Positions 8,492 through 16,710 of a stretch of DNA of 64,000 bases are shown one piece after another. This DNA is from Streptomyces scabiei 87.22. Its GTDB lineage: Bacteria; Actinomycetota; Actinomycetes; Streptomycetales; Streptomycetaceae. Under the pieces are notes generated by a model, which saw only the letters and a list, made by a program, of their open reading frames with translations, was not told where the DNA came from and ran no database searches. The translations under genes and the position numbers were made by a program. Within the stretch, counting starts at the first letter, position 1. Each line of letters opens with the position of its first letter. The stretch is taken from positions 558,001 to 622,000 of the forward strand of contig NC_013929.1 in the NCBI RefSeq assembly GCF_000091305.1, read 5' to 3'.

Positions 8492-9529
8492 TCAGACGTC
8501 CCGGCGCAGGAGAAACGCCGACAGTGCGCGGAGCTCGTCGACGGCCGCGCTCCGCGGCGCGAGGTCCGCCAGCGCGTCCTGTGCCGCCGTGATGTGACGG
8601 CGTGCCTCGTCGAGCGCCGCCGCCCGGCCCCCCGCCGCCTCGACGAGGACGGCCGCCTCCCGCGGGTCCGCGTCCGAGGCCAGCAGCTCGGCCAGCCGCC
8701 GCGCCTCGGGGGAGCCCGCATCGAGCGCGGCCAGTACGGGGAAGGTCTTCTTGCGCTCGCGAAGGTCGCCGTGCACGGGTTTGCCGGTGATCTCGGGGTC
8801 GCCCCAGATGCCCAGCACGTCGTCGACGATCTGGAAGGCCAGACCGAGGCGGCGGCCCGCCCGGTCGAGCGCCGCGACCGCAGCGGGCGGGCCACCGCCG
8901 AGCAGGGCGCCGAGCGCTGCCGCGCAGCCCAGCAGCGCGCCGGTCTTCCGCTCGGCCATGGCCCGGTACTCCGCCGGGCGCACCCGCTCCGGCCCCGCCC
9001 AGGGGCGTGCGGCGAACAGCAGGTCGTCCGCCTGCCCGCGCACCAGCTCGCCGAGCGCCGCGGACAGGGTCCGCAGGGCGGACGCACCCGGCTCCGCCGT
9101 GGCGAGCGTCTCGACGGCCAGCGCGAACAGGGCGTCACCGGCGAGAACGGCGGGCCCTGTGCCGTACGCCTTCCAGACCGTCGGGCGACGGCGACGTTCC
9201 ACGTCGCCGTCCATGATGTCGTCGTGCAACAACGAGAAGACGTGGACCAGTTCCACCGCGACCGCGGCGGGCACCCCGGCCCGGGCGGGAGCCCCCACCA
9301 CTTCGGCGCCCAGCACGGCCAGGGCCTGCCGCACTCCCTTGCCGCCGGACGCGGCCGTGGGAGCGCCGCCCACCTCGCACCAGCCGAACGAGTACGCGGC
9401 CATCTCGCCCACCCAGGGGTGCGTCCGTCCGACCGCCTCCCGCAGCGCGGGGCGCACCAGCTCGCGGCAGCGTTCCAGGACGAAGGGGACGTCGACCGGC
9501 GGCCGCAGTGCCGTGGAGAGCGCCGTCAC
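8492..9529 (-). CDS. Polyprenyl diphosphate synthase (trans-isoprenyl diphosphate synthase)
   Basis: A 345-residue all-helical enzyme that joins isopentenyl diphosphate to allylic diphosphates. The first Asp-rich motif is DDIMD (103-107) and the second is DDVLG (236-240), where the final Asp is Gly but an Asp follows three residues on. The substrate-binding GKGVRQAL segment is present near residue 64. Chain length cannot be assigned safely. The GTG start overlaps the stop of the upstream TPR gene (GTGA), so the two proteins are made together. Being 2.5 kb from the 2-methylisoborneol genes, it could supply geranyl or longer diphosphate, but it is not in the same transcript. Confidence 0.87.
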   Translation of the reverse strand: MTALSTALRPPVDVPFVLERCRELVRPALREAVGRTHPWVGEMAAYSFGWCEVGGAPTAASGGKGVRQALAVLGAEVVGAPARAGVPAAVAVELVHVFSLLHDDIMDGDVERRRRPTVWKAYGTGPAVLAGDALFALAVETLATAEPGASALRTLSAALGELVRGQADDLLFAARPWAGPERVRPAEYRAMAERKTGALLGCAAALGALLGGGPPAAVAALDRAGRRLGLAFQIVDDVLGIWGDPEITGKPVHGDLRERKKTFPVLAALDAGSPEARRLAELLASDADPREAAVLVEAAGGRAAALDEARRHITAAQDALADLAPRSAAVDELRALSAFLLRRDV

Positions 9530-10590
9530 CGTGCCGCCTCCACCCGGACGCCGCCCCGCGGCTGGGGCCGGATCCCTAGTTCCTCGTGCGCCCGCGCCAC
9601 CATCTGCCGGGCGTGCCGCAGCCCGATCCGCTCCAACTCCTGCTCCAGCGCGGCCAGTTCGGCTGCCGTCTCGTCGTGGTCCCGGCCGAGCCTGGCGAGT
9701 GACTTGGCCAGTCCCAGCCGGGCCAGCGCCTGCCCGCGCGGTTCGCTCATCTCGCGGAACTCGCCCAGGGCCAGCTCGTAGGTGTCCCGCGCCTCGGCGT
9801 AACGCCCGGCCCGGTAGTGGACGTTGCCGCGCATCTTGTGGTTGTAGGCCAGCGCGCTGGACAGGCGCATCTCCCGGCAGGTGGCCTCCGCCTCCGACAG
9901 CAGGGCGAGCGCGCGCTCCACGTCCCCGTCGCGCGCCGAGACGATGTCGGCGAGCCCGCGCAGCGCCCAGGCGTGACCTCGCCGGTCGTCGGCGCCCACG
10001 GCTATCCCGGCCGCCTCTTCGAACAGCGTGTACGCGCTGTCGTACGCCCCCTGCTGACGGTGGATCTGCGCGATGCCCTCCAACGCCCACACGGTGTGCC
10101 GCGCCTCGCCGCGCCGCCGGGCCTCGGCGAGCAACTGCTCGTGCAGCTGGGCGACGGCTTCGTAGTCGCCCTGGATCCTGCCGGTCTCGGCCAGCCCGGC
10201 GAGGGAGTAGCCGCGGACGACGACGTCGCCTCCCCGCGCGCCCAGGTCGGCCGCGAGTCCCAGGAGCCGCCGGGCCAGTGCGAACGAGCCGCGCTGCCGG
10301 GCCAGCGTCCCGCCGCTCCACAGTGCCCAGGCCATGGCCCCCTGGTCCCCGGCCGCCCTGGCCGCCCGGTAACTCGCCTTCCACGCCTGGTCGGCGTCGC
10401 CGATCTGCCCCAGCCGCCGGTGCGCCTCGGCCACCGCGAGCCCGGAGCGGGCCGCCTCACCGTGCTGCCCGGCACGCTCGGCCGCTCTCAACTGCCGTGT
10501 GCCGGCCGCCAGTACCTCGGTCAGCGAGGAATTCACGGACAGGGTGGTCAGGGCGCCCTGGTATTCGGGGGCGAACGCCTTGCCGTACAT
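9526..10590 (-). CDS. Tetratricopeptide-repeat protein coupled to a polyprenyl synthase
   Basis: A 354-residue, almost entirely helical protein made of TPR-type repeats: helix pairs with the A/G-x-A-Y/L pattern recur about every 40 residues (for example GDQGAMAWALWSGGTLARQRG, YEAVAQLHEQLLAEARRRG, RYAEARDTYELALGEFREM). TPR arrays bind partner proteins. The stop overlaps the GTG start of the isoprenyl diphosphate synthase, so a scaffold or activator role for that enzyme is plausible but unproven. The ATG at 10590 has GAAAGG 7 bases upstream. An inverted repeat of TATAC half-sites lies about 70-85 bp upstream. Confidence 0.75.
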   Translation of the reverse strand: MYGKAFAPEYQGALTTLSVNSSLTEVLAAGTRQLRAAERAGQHGEAARSGLAVAEAHRRLGQIGDADQAWKASYRAARAAGDQGAMAWALWSGGTLARQRGSFALARRLLGLAADLGARGGDVVVRGYSLAGLAETGRIQGDYEAVAQLHEQLLAEARRRGEARHTVWALEGIAQIHRQQGAYDSAYTLFEEAAGIAVGADDRRGHAWALRGLADIVSARDGDVERALALLSEAEATCREMRLSSALAYNHKMRGNVHYRAGRYAEARDTYELALGEFREMSEPRGQALARLGLAKSLARLGRDHDETAAELAALEQELERIGLRHARQMVARAHEELGIRPQPRGGVRVEAAR

Positions 10591-10658
10591 GGTTGCCTTT
10601 CGGTCCGGTCGCATGCGTCAGCTCGTGCCGGCTATACATGCGATCTCTACACGTCGCG

Positions 10659-10675
10659 TATACACAGGGCGTATA
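10659..10675. promoter_or_regulatory. Inverted repeat TATAC-N7-GTATA
   Basis: TATAC at 10659-10663 and GTATA at 10671-10675 form a 5-bp inverted repeat with a 7-base spacer. Another TATAC stands at 10633-10637. These AT-containing sites are unusual in this DNA and lie upstream of the TPR/polyprenyl synthase operon, so they may be an operator or overlap a -10 region. Confidence 0.4.
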
Positions 10676-10686
10676 GAGCGTCGGAG

Positions 10687-10860
10687 ATGAACGCCACAGC
10701 CCCGGGGGTCCCGGCTTCATCCGTTACCGATCAAGATGCCGTGCGCGCCGCGCAGGTTGCCCGTGAGGCGCAGATCACCTCGAAGACCGTGCACAGGAGA
10801 CCGAAGGCCGACCCCCAACTCGCGCTGTACGGAAGCCGATTCAGTCGTCCTGCGTTCTGA
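10687..10860 (+). CDS. Doubtful small ORF (57 aa)
   Basis: An ATG frame of 57 codons reads through the otherwise gene-free 250-bp gap and overlaps the end of the membrane-protein gene by 20 bp. Third-position GC is about 73%, lower than in neighbouring genes, and the GGAG directly abuts the ATG, which is poor spacing. No family is recognised. It may be a small protein or just an open stretch. Confidence 0.25.
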   Translation: MNATAPGVPASSVTDQDAVRAAQVAREAQITSKTVHRRPKADPQLALYGSRFSRPAF

Positions 10861-11710
10861 CGTCGCTCGGCAGGTAGATCTGACGGGCCCACAGGCCCAG
10901 CAGCGCCAGACCGCCGACCAGCAGCGGTACCGGATCGGCGGCGGAGGGCGCCAGCACGTATCCCAGCGCCGTGACCGTGCAGACGGTCAGCGGGATGAAC
11001 GCGGCGGCGCCCTCCATCCCCGAGCGCAACGCCGGCCGTCCGGCACCGAGGACGCTCGCGCCGCCGGGCACCCAGGGGCCGACGGCGACGATCAGCAGTC
11101 CGGCCGTGACGCAGAGGTCGGCCCACGGGGACGACAGCATCTCGCGGTCACCCGCATCGGTCGGCGACAGCGGCAGACTGTCGCCGACCACCATGAGGGA
11201 CACTCCCGCGATCGCCGCCCAGACGGTCGCGCGCTGGTCGTCGCGCACGAGACGGCGCAGGGCGAGCAGGAATCCGAGGAAGACGACCTCCGCCGCCCAC
11301 AGGACGCCGAGCATGCCGGCCCCGGGACGCCACCCCTCACCGGCTCTGCCCAGGAACACCCAGCCCGCCATGAACGCGGCCCCGGCCATGACCGTCCCGT
11401 CGAGTACGCGCCGCAGCCAGGCCCGCCATCCCGAACCGGCGTCCGCCGCGGCCACCAGTCCGGCCGTCCCCAGCCCGACCGTGACGGTCACGCCCACGAT
11501 CACGGTCAGACCGGCCGGTCCCGCCGCGTCCGGTGCCTGCGCCGGTTGACCCGACAGCGCGGCGAGCGCGGCTCGGTAGACACCGCCGGCAGCCGCGGAG
11601 CCCGCCACCAGCAGCAGACGCGTCCGTGCCCGCCCTCGCGCCCCCCGTAACCGCAGCAGCAGGGAGAGAGTCAGCACCCAACAGCCGACGGACGGTCCGA
11701 GGGACATCAT
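10841..11710 (-). CDS. Multi-spanning membrane protein of unknown function
   Basis: A 289-residue protein with about eight hydrophobic segments, for example VGCWVLTLSLLLRL, GLTVIVGVTVTVGLGTAG, MLGVLWAAEVVFLGFLLAL, LCVTAGLLIVAVGPWV and PVPLLVGGLALLGLWA. The layout resembles the membrane half of some actinobacterial GGDEF/EAL proteins, but no cytoplasmic output domain follows. The start ATG at 11710 is followed by a second Met; no strong ribosome site is seen. A 21-bp perfect inverted repeat lies 85 bp upstream and may control it. No function is proposed. Confidence 0.65.
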   Translation of the reverse strand: MMSLGPSVGCWVLTLSLLLRLRGARGRARTRLLLVAGSAAAGGVYRAALAALSGQPAQAPDAAGPAGLTVIVGVTVTVGLGTAGLVAAADAGSGWRAWLRRVLDGTVMAGAAFMAGWVFLGRAGEGWRPGAGMLGVLWAAEVVFLGFLLALRRLVRDDQRATVWAAIAGVSLMVVGDSLPLSPTDAGDREMLSSPWADLCVTAGLLIVAVGPWVPGGASVLGAGRPALRSGMEGAAAFIPLTVCTVTALGYVLAPSAADPVPLLVGGLALLGLWARQIYLPSDVRTQDD

Positions 11711-11794
11711 CCGAACCCCCTACTTCCCCAGCCTCGGCATCCAGGTGCCCCCTTCGATCGGCGCCGCCGTCAGGGCTTCCCCGCGGCCGCCGGA

Positions 11795-11815
11795 TCCGTA
11801 CGCAGACCGTACGGA
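11795..11815. promoter_or_regulatory. Perfect 8-5-8 inverted repeat
   Basis: TCCGTACG at 11795-11802 and CGTACGGA at 11808-11815 are exact inverted copies separated by CAGAC. It lies upstream of the minus-strand membrane-protein gene and looks like a dimeric regulator site. Confidence 0.5.
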
Positions 11816-11963
11816 ACTCACACCCGCGTCGAACGGCGAACCCGTCGGATTCACTCGTGTTGCGTAAGGAAGTCCCACGCGCTTGCAGGACGCGCGCCGG
11901 TGGATGCCGCGTACGCGCCGTGGCCCCGGAGGGCATCTGCCGACCGGAGTCACGACACGGCAG

Positions 11964-12011
11964 CGGGGCACCGCCGACACCCCTCGTACAGGGTGTCGCC
12001 GGTGCCCCGCC
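11964..12011 (-). terminator. Strong terminator of the methylisoborneol operon
   Basis: A 20-base arm at 11964-11983 pairs with the arm ending at 12011, with only one C-C mismatch and an 8-base loop. It starts 10 bp beyond the methyltransferase stop codon. Confidence 0.8.
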
Positions 12012-12020
12012 AGGCGGGAC

Positions 12021-12902
12021 TCACACGCGGTCGGCCGCGATCAGGACGTACTGGAAGGAGCCGTCCCGGTAGGACTCGATGAACGCCTTCTCGATGCCGG
12101 TGACCAGGGAGGACGTGGCCCGCAGTTCCCAGTAGGGCAGGGTTTCCGGGGTGAGGTCGACGATGGCCTGCGGCACCAGCCTGTTGTCGGCCATGGCCCG
12201 CAGATACTCCCGGCGCGAGTGGATGTTGCACTCGAAGTGGGCGTTGATCTCGGAGACCCACTTCGACGGCTGGCCGTAGCGGGGGTTCCAGCAGCCGGTG
12301 ACGGTCACGTACCGGCCCCCCACCTTCAGGAAGCGGGCGTGCTCGGCGAACAGGTCGTGGAGGTCGACGTACATGGTCGACTCGTTGTTCCACGAGGCCG
12401 TGACGCTGCCCTTGTCGAAGGGGGTGTCGAGCATGTTGCAGACACGGGAGCGGACGCGGTCCTCGACGCGCAGCTCCCGCGCGCGCCGGTTGCCGAAGTC
12501 GGCCTGGGTGGCGGACAGGGTGACGCCCTCGACCGCGCATCCGAAGCGACGGTTGGCCATGATCATGGATCCCCCGCGCCCGCAGCCGGCGTCGACGAGC
12601 GTGTCGTCGGGACCGACGGCGCCGAGGTGGTCCAGGAGGAACTCCGCCTGGGCCGACTCCAGTCGGTGCAGCTCCGCGATGAGCTTCTTCTCGTACTCGC
12701 TGTGGGCCGGGTCGCCGAGCGCGGCCCGGTCCACGGCGCCGATGCCGTAGTGGTGATGGTAGAGACCGTCCACGTCGCCGAGGCGGAGGTTGACGGGCCT
12801 GGCCTCGTTGTTCCAGTAGCGGGCGATGTCCCCCTGGTACGGCGTCGCCGGCGACGGAATCCTGGCGGTGGCGGTGGCGGTGGCGGTCGTGTCAGTGGTC
12901 AT
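12021..12902 (-). CDS. Geranyl diphosphate 2-C-methyltransferase
   Basis: A 293-residue SAM-dependent methyltransferase that adds a methyl group at C2 of geranyl diphosphate, the first committed step to the earthy odorant 2-methylisoborneol. The SAM motif is LVDAGCGRGGSM (102-113). The segment ARYWNNEARPVNLRLGDVDG near residues 27-46, the YHHHYGIG element and the C-terminal GIEKAFIESYRDGSFQYVLIAADRV (in parts) are hallmarks of this family. The N-terminus has an Ala-Thr repeat encoded by a short GCCACC-type tandem. It lies 14 bp after the methylisoborneol synthase gene in the same operon. The only ribosome site is weak, so coupling to the upstream gene is likely. Confidence 0.95.
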   Translation of the reverse strand: MTTDTTATATATARIPSPATPYQGDIARYWNNEARPVNLRLGDVDGLYHHHYGIGAVDRAALGDPAHSEYEKKLIAELHRLESAQAEFLLDHLGAVGPDDTLVDAGCGRGGSMIMANRRFGCAVEGVTLSATQADFGNRRARELRVEDRVRSRVCNMLDTPFDKGSVTASWNNESTMYVDLHDLFAEHARFLKVGGRYVTVTGCWNPRYGQPSKWVSEINAHFECNIHSRREYLRAMADNRLVPQAIVDLTPETLPYWELRATSSLVTGIEKAFIESYRDGSFQYVLIAADRV

Positions 12903-12916
12903 GGAGGTATCCGTTC

Positions 12917-14281
12917 TTACCAGAAATCGGGCAGGGTGTAGCGGTAGGTATTGGTGCGGTGCCAGTCGTGATTGCCGTCGACCCAGGCGGCCACGCCCTT
13001 GAGGAAGCGCAGCACGGCGGGCAGGGGGCAGGCTTCCGCGAGTTCGGCCGAGGCGGCCTCGAAGGCGTGCTGTAGTTCGTTGTGGACCTCGACGGCCTTC
13101 AGATAGGCATCGCGGACGGGGAGCCGCTCGCGTTCCGCGATCACCACCGGAAGGTTCAGGTGGTGTCCCGGGCTGTCGAGTTCCTTCGTGTACGAGTAGA
13201 GGTCGTTGACGATGGTGGTCGCGTTGCCGGCCAGGGCGATGACCCGTTGCATGTCCGGCCGGGCGTGCAGGTCCGCGGGCAGTTCGTAGCCGCCGACGGT
13301 GTCGGTGATCGTGGGGCAGGGGCGGAAGTTGTTGAACTGGCGCATCGCCAGGTACTCCCACACCTCGGGGACGTGACCGGTCTGTGCCCAGGCGGCCTCG
13401 GCGAGATACCCCAGGTGCAGCCGGGCCATGTCGTGCCGGTAGCGGTCGGCCTGGGAGGGCGTGGCCGCGCCGACGAAGTGGTCCATGGCGCTGCGGTACG
13501 CGCGGCGTGGGGCGTCCGAGGCGAGGGACTCCTGCCACGCCGGCGCGTACTCCGCGGTGGTGTGGAAATGGTCGAGCGCGGTGTGGGCGAGGAGCAGGCG
13601 TCCGCCGAGACCGACCGGGGACCCGCCGTGGTCCTCGCAGTAGCAGTCGTCCACCGCGTTCTCCGCGACCATCAGCCTGGTGGCGAGCATCAGGTGGTCG
13701 GTCGTCGGCGCGTCGGGGTGGCAGGCGACCATGTAACGGCCGACGGAGAAGCCGTCGAACTGCCCCTCCCACTCCTCGGGGTAGAGCTGGACCTCTTCCT
13801 CGGCCCAGCGCTTGATACGGCGGCTCACCTCTTCGACGCGCACCGGGTCGGGCTCGGGGACGGGGTGGTGGTAGAGGCCGGGGACGGCTCGTCCCGCGGC
13901 GGGCTCGACGGGTGCCCGGGACACCGGACTCGGCAGCGGGGGTGCGAATCTGTCGGCGACGACGAGCGAGGCCGTACCCGGTCCGGTCGGTGCGCGCAGG
14001 ATCCGCCGGAGGGCGTCGTCGGCCGCGGTCGTGTCGGGCGGGCCCGGTACGGCGGCGGAGGGCTCCACGGGGGGTGACGGCGTCGGCGTGGGCACGGTCG
14101 GCGGTGGGACGAGGAGCGCGACCGGCGGATGCAGGGCGGCCAGGAACCCGGAGGCGGTCGGTGCGACCGGACGGTGGTCCGGGGCCGCCGCCGGCGCCGC
14201 CGCGTCCGGTACGGCTGCGGAGGACGCCGGCGTCGGCACCTGTTCGGGGGTGAGTGGTCCGAGGGGCCCGGAAGTGGGCAT
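12917..14281 (-). CDS. 2-Methylisoborneol synthase (monoterpene cyclase) with disordered N-terminus
   Basis: A 454-residue class I terpene synthase that cyclises 2-methylgeranyl diphosphate to 2-methylisoborneol. The metal-binding motifs are DDCYCED (211-217) and NDLYSYTKE (359-367). About 130 N-terminal residues are rich in Pro, Ala and Thr and predicted disordered. In family 2 encapsulin systems such extensions direct terpene cyclases into the shell, and the shell gene eshA is immediately upstream. The ATG at 14281 is preceded by AAGGAG at 11-base spacing. It forms one operon with eshA (89-bp gap) and the methyltransferase (14-bp gap). Confidence 0.95.
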   Translation of the reverse strand: MPTSGPLGPLTPEQVPTPASSAAVPDAAAPAAAPDHRPVAPTASGFLAALHPPVALLVPPPTVPTPTPSPPVEPSAAVPGPPDTTAADDALRRILRAPTGPGTASLVVADRFAPPLPSPVSRAPVEPAAGRAVPGLYHHPVPEPDPVRVEEVSRRIKRWAEEEVQLYPEEWEGQFDGFSVGRYMVACHPDAPTTDHLMLATRLMVAENAVDDCYCEDHGGSPVGLGGRLLLAHTALDHFHTTAEYAPAWQESLASDAPRRAYRSAMDHFVGAATPSQADRYRHDMARLHLGYLAEAAWAQTGHVPEVWEYLAMRQFNNFRPCPTITDTVGGYELPADLHARPDMQRVIALAGNATTIVNDLYSYTKELDSPGHHLNLPVVIAERERLPVRDAYLKAVEVHNELQHAFEAASAELAEACPLPAVLRFLKGVAAWVDGNHDWHRTNTYRYTLPDFW

Positions 14282-14370
14282 GGTCGAGGGCTCCTTGTCG
14301 CGGCGGGGTGGGCGCTCCACAGTGCACGGAGCGTGGGTGTCGGGCGTGGGACCTGCGACCGGTCGGGGCG

Positions 14371-15786
14371 TCAGCGCGGCCCGGGGGCGATCCGCACGTT
14401 CTCCAGCACTCCGACGGCGTCGGGCAGGAGCACCGCGGCGGAGAAGTAGGTGCTGACGAGGTAGGAGACGACCGCCTGCTCGTTGATGCCCATGAACCGC
14501 ACGGAGAGCCCGGGTTCGTACTCGTCCTGCAGGCCGGTCCGTCGCAGGCCGATGACGCCCTGACTCTTCTCGCCGGTGCGCAGCGCGATGATCGAGCTGG
14601 TCTGTTCCGCGCTGATCGGGATCTTGTCGCACGGGAGGATCGGGACGCCGCGCCATGCGGGGACGGACTGCCCTTCGATGTCGACCTGGTCGGGGTGGAG
14701 ACCGCAGGCGCTGAAGCCGCGTCCGACGGCGGCGATGGTCCTGGGGTGGGCGAGGAACATCCTGGTGCCGCGCCTGCGGCAGAGCAGCTCGTCCATGTCG
14801 TCCGGGGTCGGGGGGCCGAGCCGGGGCTGGATCCGCTGCTTGAAGTCGGCGTTGTGCAGCAGCCCGAACTCACGGTTGTTGATCAGCTCGTGTTCCTGGC
14901 GCTCGCGCAGGGCCTCGACGGTGAGCCTGAGTTGCTCCTCGCTCTGGTCCATCGGGCCGTTGTAGAGGTCCCCGACCCGGCTGTGGATCCTCAGCACGGT
15001 CTGGGCGACGGAGAGTTCGTACTCGCGCGGGTTCAGTTCGTAGTCGACGAAGGTGCCCGGCAGTTCGGGCTCCCCGGTGTGGCCGGCCGACACGGCGATC
15101 TCGGACTCGCCGTGTTTGTTCTGCGGCCGACGTCTGCGGGAGCCGAACGTGTCGAGGTGGGCGCGGAGACGAGGTGCCGTGGCCTGGACCGCGGTGAAGT
15201 CGGCGCGGGAGAGGGTGAGGAGGGTGCCGGCGGTCTCGGCGGTGACCGTGCAGTCGTGGCGGGCGTCGGGGTCCGCCAGGGCGTGCGCGCCGAAGTGCTC
15301 GCCGTCCGCGAGCACCGCGACGGCGGTCTCGCCGCCGTACTTGCCTTCGGAGGTCTGGCTGACCCGGCCGTGGGCGATCAGATGGATCCGGTCCGCGCAG
15401 CTGCCACGTTCGACGAGGACCTCGCCCGCCGTGAAGTCGCGCTGCGCGCAGCGGTCGGCGAGTGCGCCGAGGACGTCCCGGTCCTCGAATCCACGTAGGA
15501 AGGCCAGTTCACCGAGCCCTTGCGGAAGGACGCGGACGGTGGCGCCCTCCTGGACGAAGCCGACGCGCCCATTGCCGAGGGTGTGGCGCAGCCGTCGGTT
15601 GACCCGGTAGACGCCGCCCTCGGCCTCGACCCAGGGCAGCATCCGCAGCAGCCAGCGAGAGGTGATCTCCTGCATCTGCGGGGCCGACTTGGTGGTGGTG
15701 GCGAGGGTGCGGGCGGCGGCGGTACTCAGGGACTGTTGCGGCACGCCTGGGGCTGTCCGTGCTTCCGGACTGCTGTCGACGGACAT
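14371..15786 (-). CDS. eshA: EshA, family 2B encapsulin shell protein with cyclic-nucleotide-binding-like domain
   Basis: A 471-residue protein matching the length of EshA. A CRP-like cyclic-nucleotide-binding domain lies at about residues 95-215 ([25 protein letters not shown] in parts, then [12 protein letters not shown]). It is inserted ahead of an HK97-type shell fold that includes [36 protein letters not shown] and [15 protein letters not shown]. Family 2B encapsulins assemble into icosahedral compartments; in Streptomyces the homolog encloses 2-methylisoborneol synthase. Here the gene leads the operon eshA-synthase-methyltransferase. The ATG at 15786 has AAGGAG at about 13 bases, similar spacing to the next gene. 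Whether the nucleotide domain binds a ligand is not known from sequence. Confidence 0.92.
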   Translation of the reverse strand: MSVDSSPEARTAPGVPQQSLSTAAARTLATTTKSAPQMQEITSRWLLRMLPWVEAEGGVYRVNRRLRHTLGNGRVGFVQEGATVRVLPQGLGELAFLRGFEDRDVLGALADRCAQRDFTAGEVLVERGSCADRIHLIAHGRVSQTSEGKYGGETAVAVLADGEHFGAHALADPDARHDCTVTAETAGTLLTLSRADFTAVQATAPRLRAHLDTFGSRRRRPQNKHGESEIAVSAGHTGEPELPGTFVDYELNPREYELSVAQTVLRIHSRVGDLYNGPMDQSEEQLRLTVEALRERQEHELINNREFGLLHNADFKQRIQPRLGPPTPDDMDELLCRRRGTRMFLAHPRTIAAVGRGFSACGLHPDQVDIEGQSVPAWRGVPILPCDKIPISAEQTSSIIALRTGEKSQGVIGLRRTGLQDEYEPGLSVRFMGINEQAVVSYLVSTYFSAAVLLPDAVGVLENVRIAPGPR

Positions 15787-16123
15787 CGAGGGGGCTTTCT
15801 CCTTGCGCGACGGGCCGTCGGGCGCACACGGGTGCGCCGACCGGGAGACAGGGAGGGTGGGCAACGGCGAGAAGGATCACGGGAATCCCTTCACCTGCAG
15901 AAACCTAGCCTCCCGACCGGCCACATCCACCGGGCGGACGAGATGCTTACCTCGAAGCAGTGACAATCGGCGCGATGCGTTTATCCGCCCGTCCTACGTC
16001 ACAGCGGTCCTGCCCCCGGGCCACCGTGCCGTGACCGCCCACCCGGATCGCTCGGCCCGCCGCCGTCCTCCGGCCGGGACGCCGCGCAGGCCGTGGCGGA
16101 CATCCGTACGGGATACTGCACAC
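15787..16123. other. Divergent promoter region, eshA operon and Imm35-like gene
   Basis: No gene is supported. On the minus strand TAGGTT (complement near 15903-15908) could be the -10 of the eshA operon. On the plus strand GATACT at 16112-16117 is a likely -10 for the next gene. An imperfect GGGAATCCC palindrome occurs at about 15889-15897. Confidence 0.4.
16112..16117 (+). promoter_or_regulatory. Putative -10 element for a leaderless transcript
   Basis: GATACT lies 6 bases before the GTG at 16124 and there is no ribosome site between them, so the transcript may begin at the start codon. Confidence 0.35.
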
Positions 16124-16693
16124 GTGATCGACCGAGAAGCCGCTGTTCGTCTGGTCGAGGAACAGCTGACGCGTGACTACCGGACGTGGCTGGCCACCGA
16201 CCCGGACGCGATGCGCATGGCGGTGGTCCGTGTCAGGGAACACGAACTGGTGTGGATCGTCTCCTGGCAGTCCGAGGAGTTCGTCCGCACGCGGCGGCCG
16301 GAGCGCATGCTGGTCGGGAACGGACCGTACCTGGTCGATCGCGTCGACGGGTCGCTGCACCAGGTCGGCGTCGTGTCCGCCAAGTCGGGGGCGTGGGAGG
16401 CCGACTACCGGGCCCGGATACGGGGACTGCCGGTACGTACGGCGGTGGACGACCTCCACGACGGGATACGCGCGGTCGCCGTCGCGCGCGGTCGCGTGCA
16501 CGCCGTCCTGACGCTGCGCCGGAGACTGCCGGGCCTGACGCCCGCCGAGGCCGTGCGGTACGTGGGCGCGCTGCTGGACGGCGATCTCCCGGGCCGTCTC
16601 CTCGCGGCGGCCACCGCGGCTCTCGTCACACCCGTCGACCCGGTGTCGGCCGTGCAGACCATTCGCCCGGGTGGGGGTGGCCGGGCCGGGTGA
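16124..16693 (+). CDS. YrhB/Imm35-like protein
   Basis: A 189-residue protein whose middle resembles the YrhB or immunity-35 fold: WIVSWQSEEFVRTRRPERMLVGNGPYLVDRVDGSLHQVG, read in parts, has the strand-GNGP-strand pattern of that family. Relatives are immunity proteins against polymorphic toxins or free-standing chaperone-like proteins. No toxin gene is adjacent. The C-terminal 90 residues contain an RLPGLTPAEAVRYV helix typical of Streptomyces members. The GTG at 16124 fits the -10 position and the start of similarity. Function remains open. Confidence 0.6.
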   Translation: MIDREAAVRLVEEQLTRDYRTWLATDPDAMRMAVVRVREHELVWIVSWQSEEFVRTRRPERMLVGNGPYLVDRVDGSLHQVGVVSAKSGAWEADYRARIRGLPVRTAVDDLHDGIRAVAVARGRVHAVLTLRRRLPGLTPAEAVRYVGALLDGDLPGRLLAAATAALVTPVDPVSAVQTIRPGGGGRAG

Positions 16694-16710
16694 CCGACCG
16701 GGCGTAGGGG

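Larger units (their letters stand above)
11711..12020. other. Intergenic region between membrane protein and methylisoborneol operon
   Basis: No gene is supported. The left half contains the 11795-11815 inverted repeat; the right end contains the strong terminator at 11964-12011. The rest shows nothing I can interpret. Confidence 0.6.

Noticed and set aside
8492..10384. A single 630-residue TPR-prenyltransferase fusion
   Set aside because: The upstream part of that frame is the wrong frame for the TPR gene. The TPR protein ends at 9526 in another frame and a GTGA overlap starts the synthase, so these are two proteins.
12021..14873. A 950-codon minus-strand open frame across the methylisoborneol genes
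   Set aside because: Only its last 293 codons are the real methyltransferase. The rest is an out-of-frame shadow of the synthase and EshA genes, rich in Arg and Pro with no domain.
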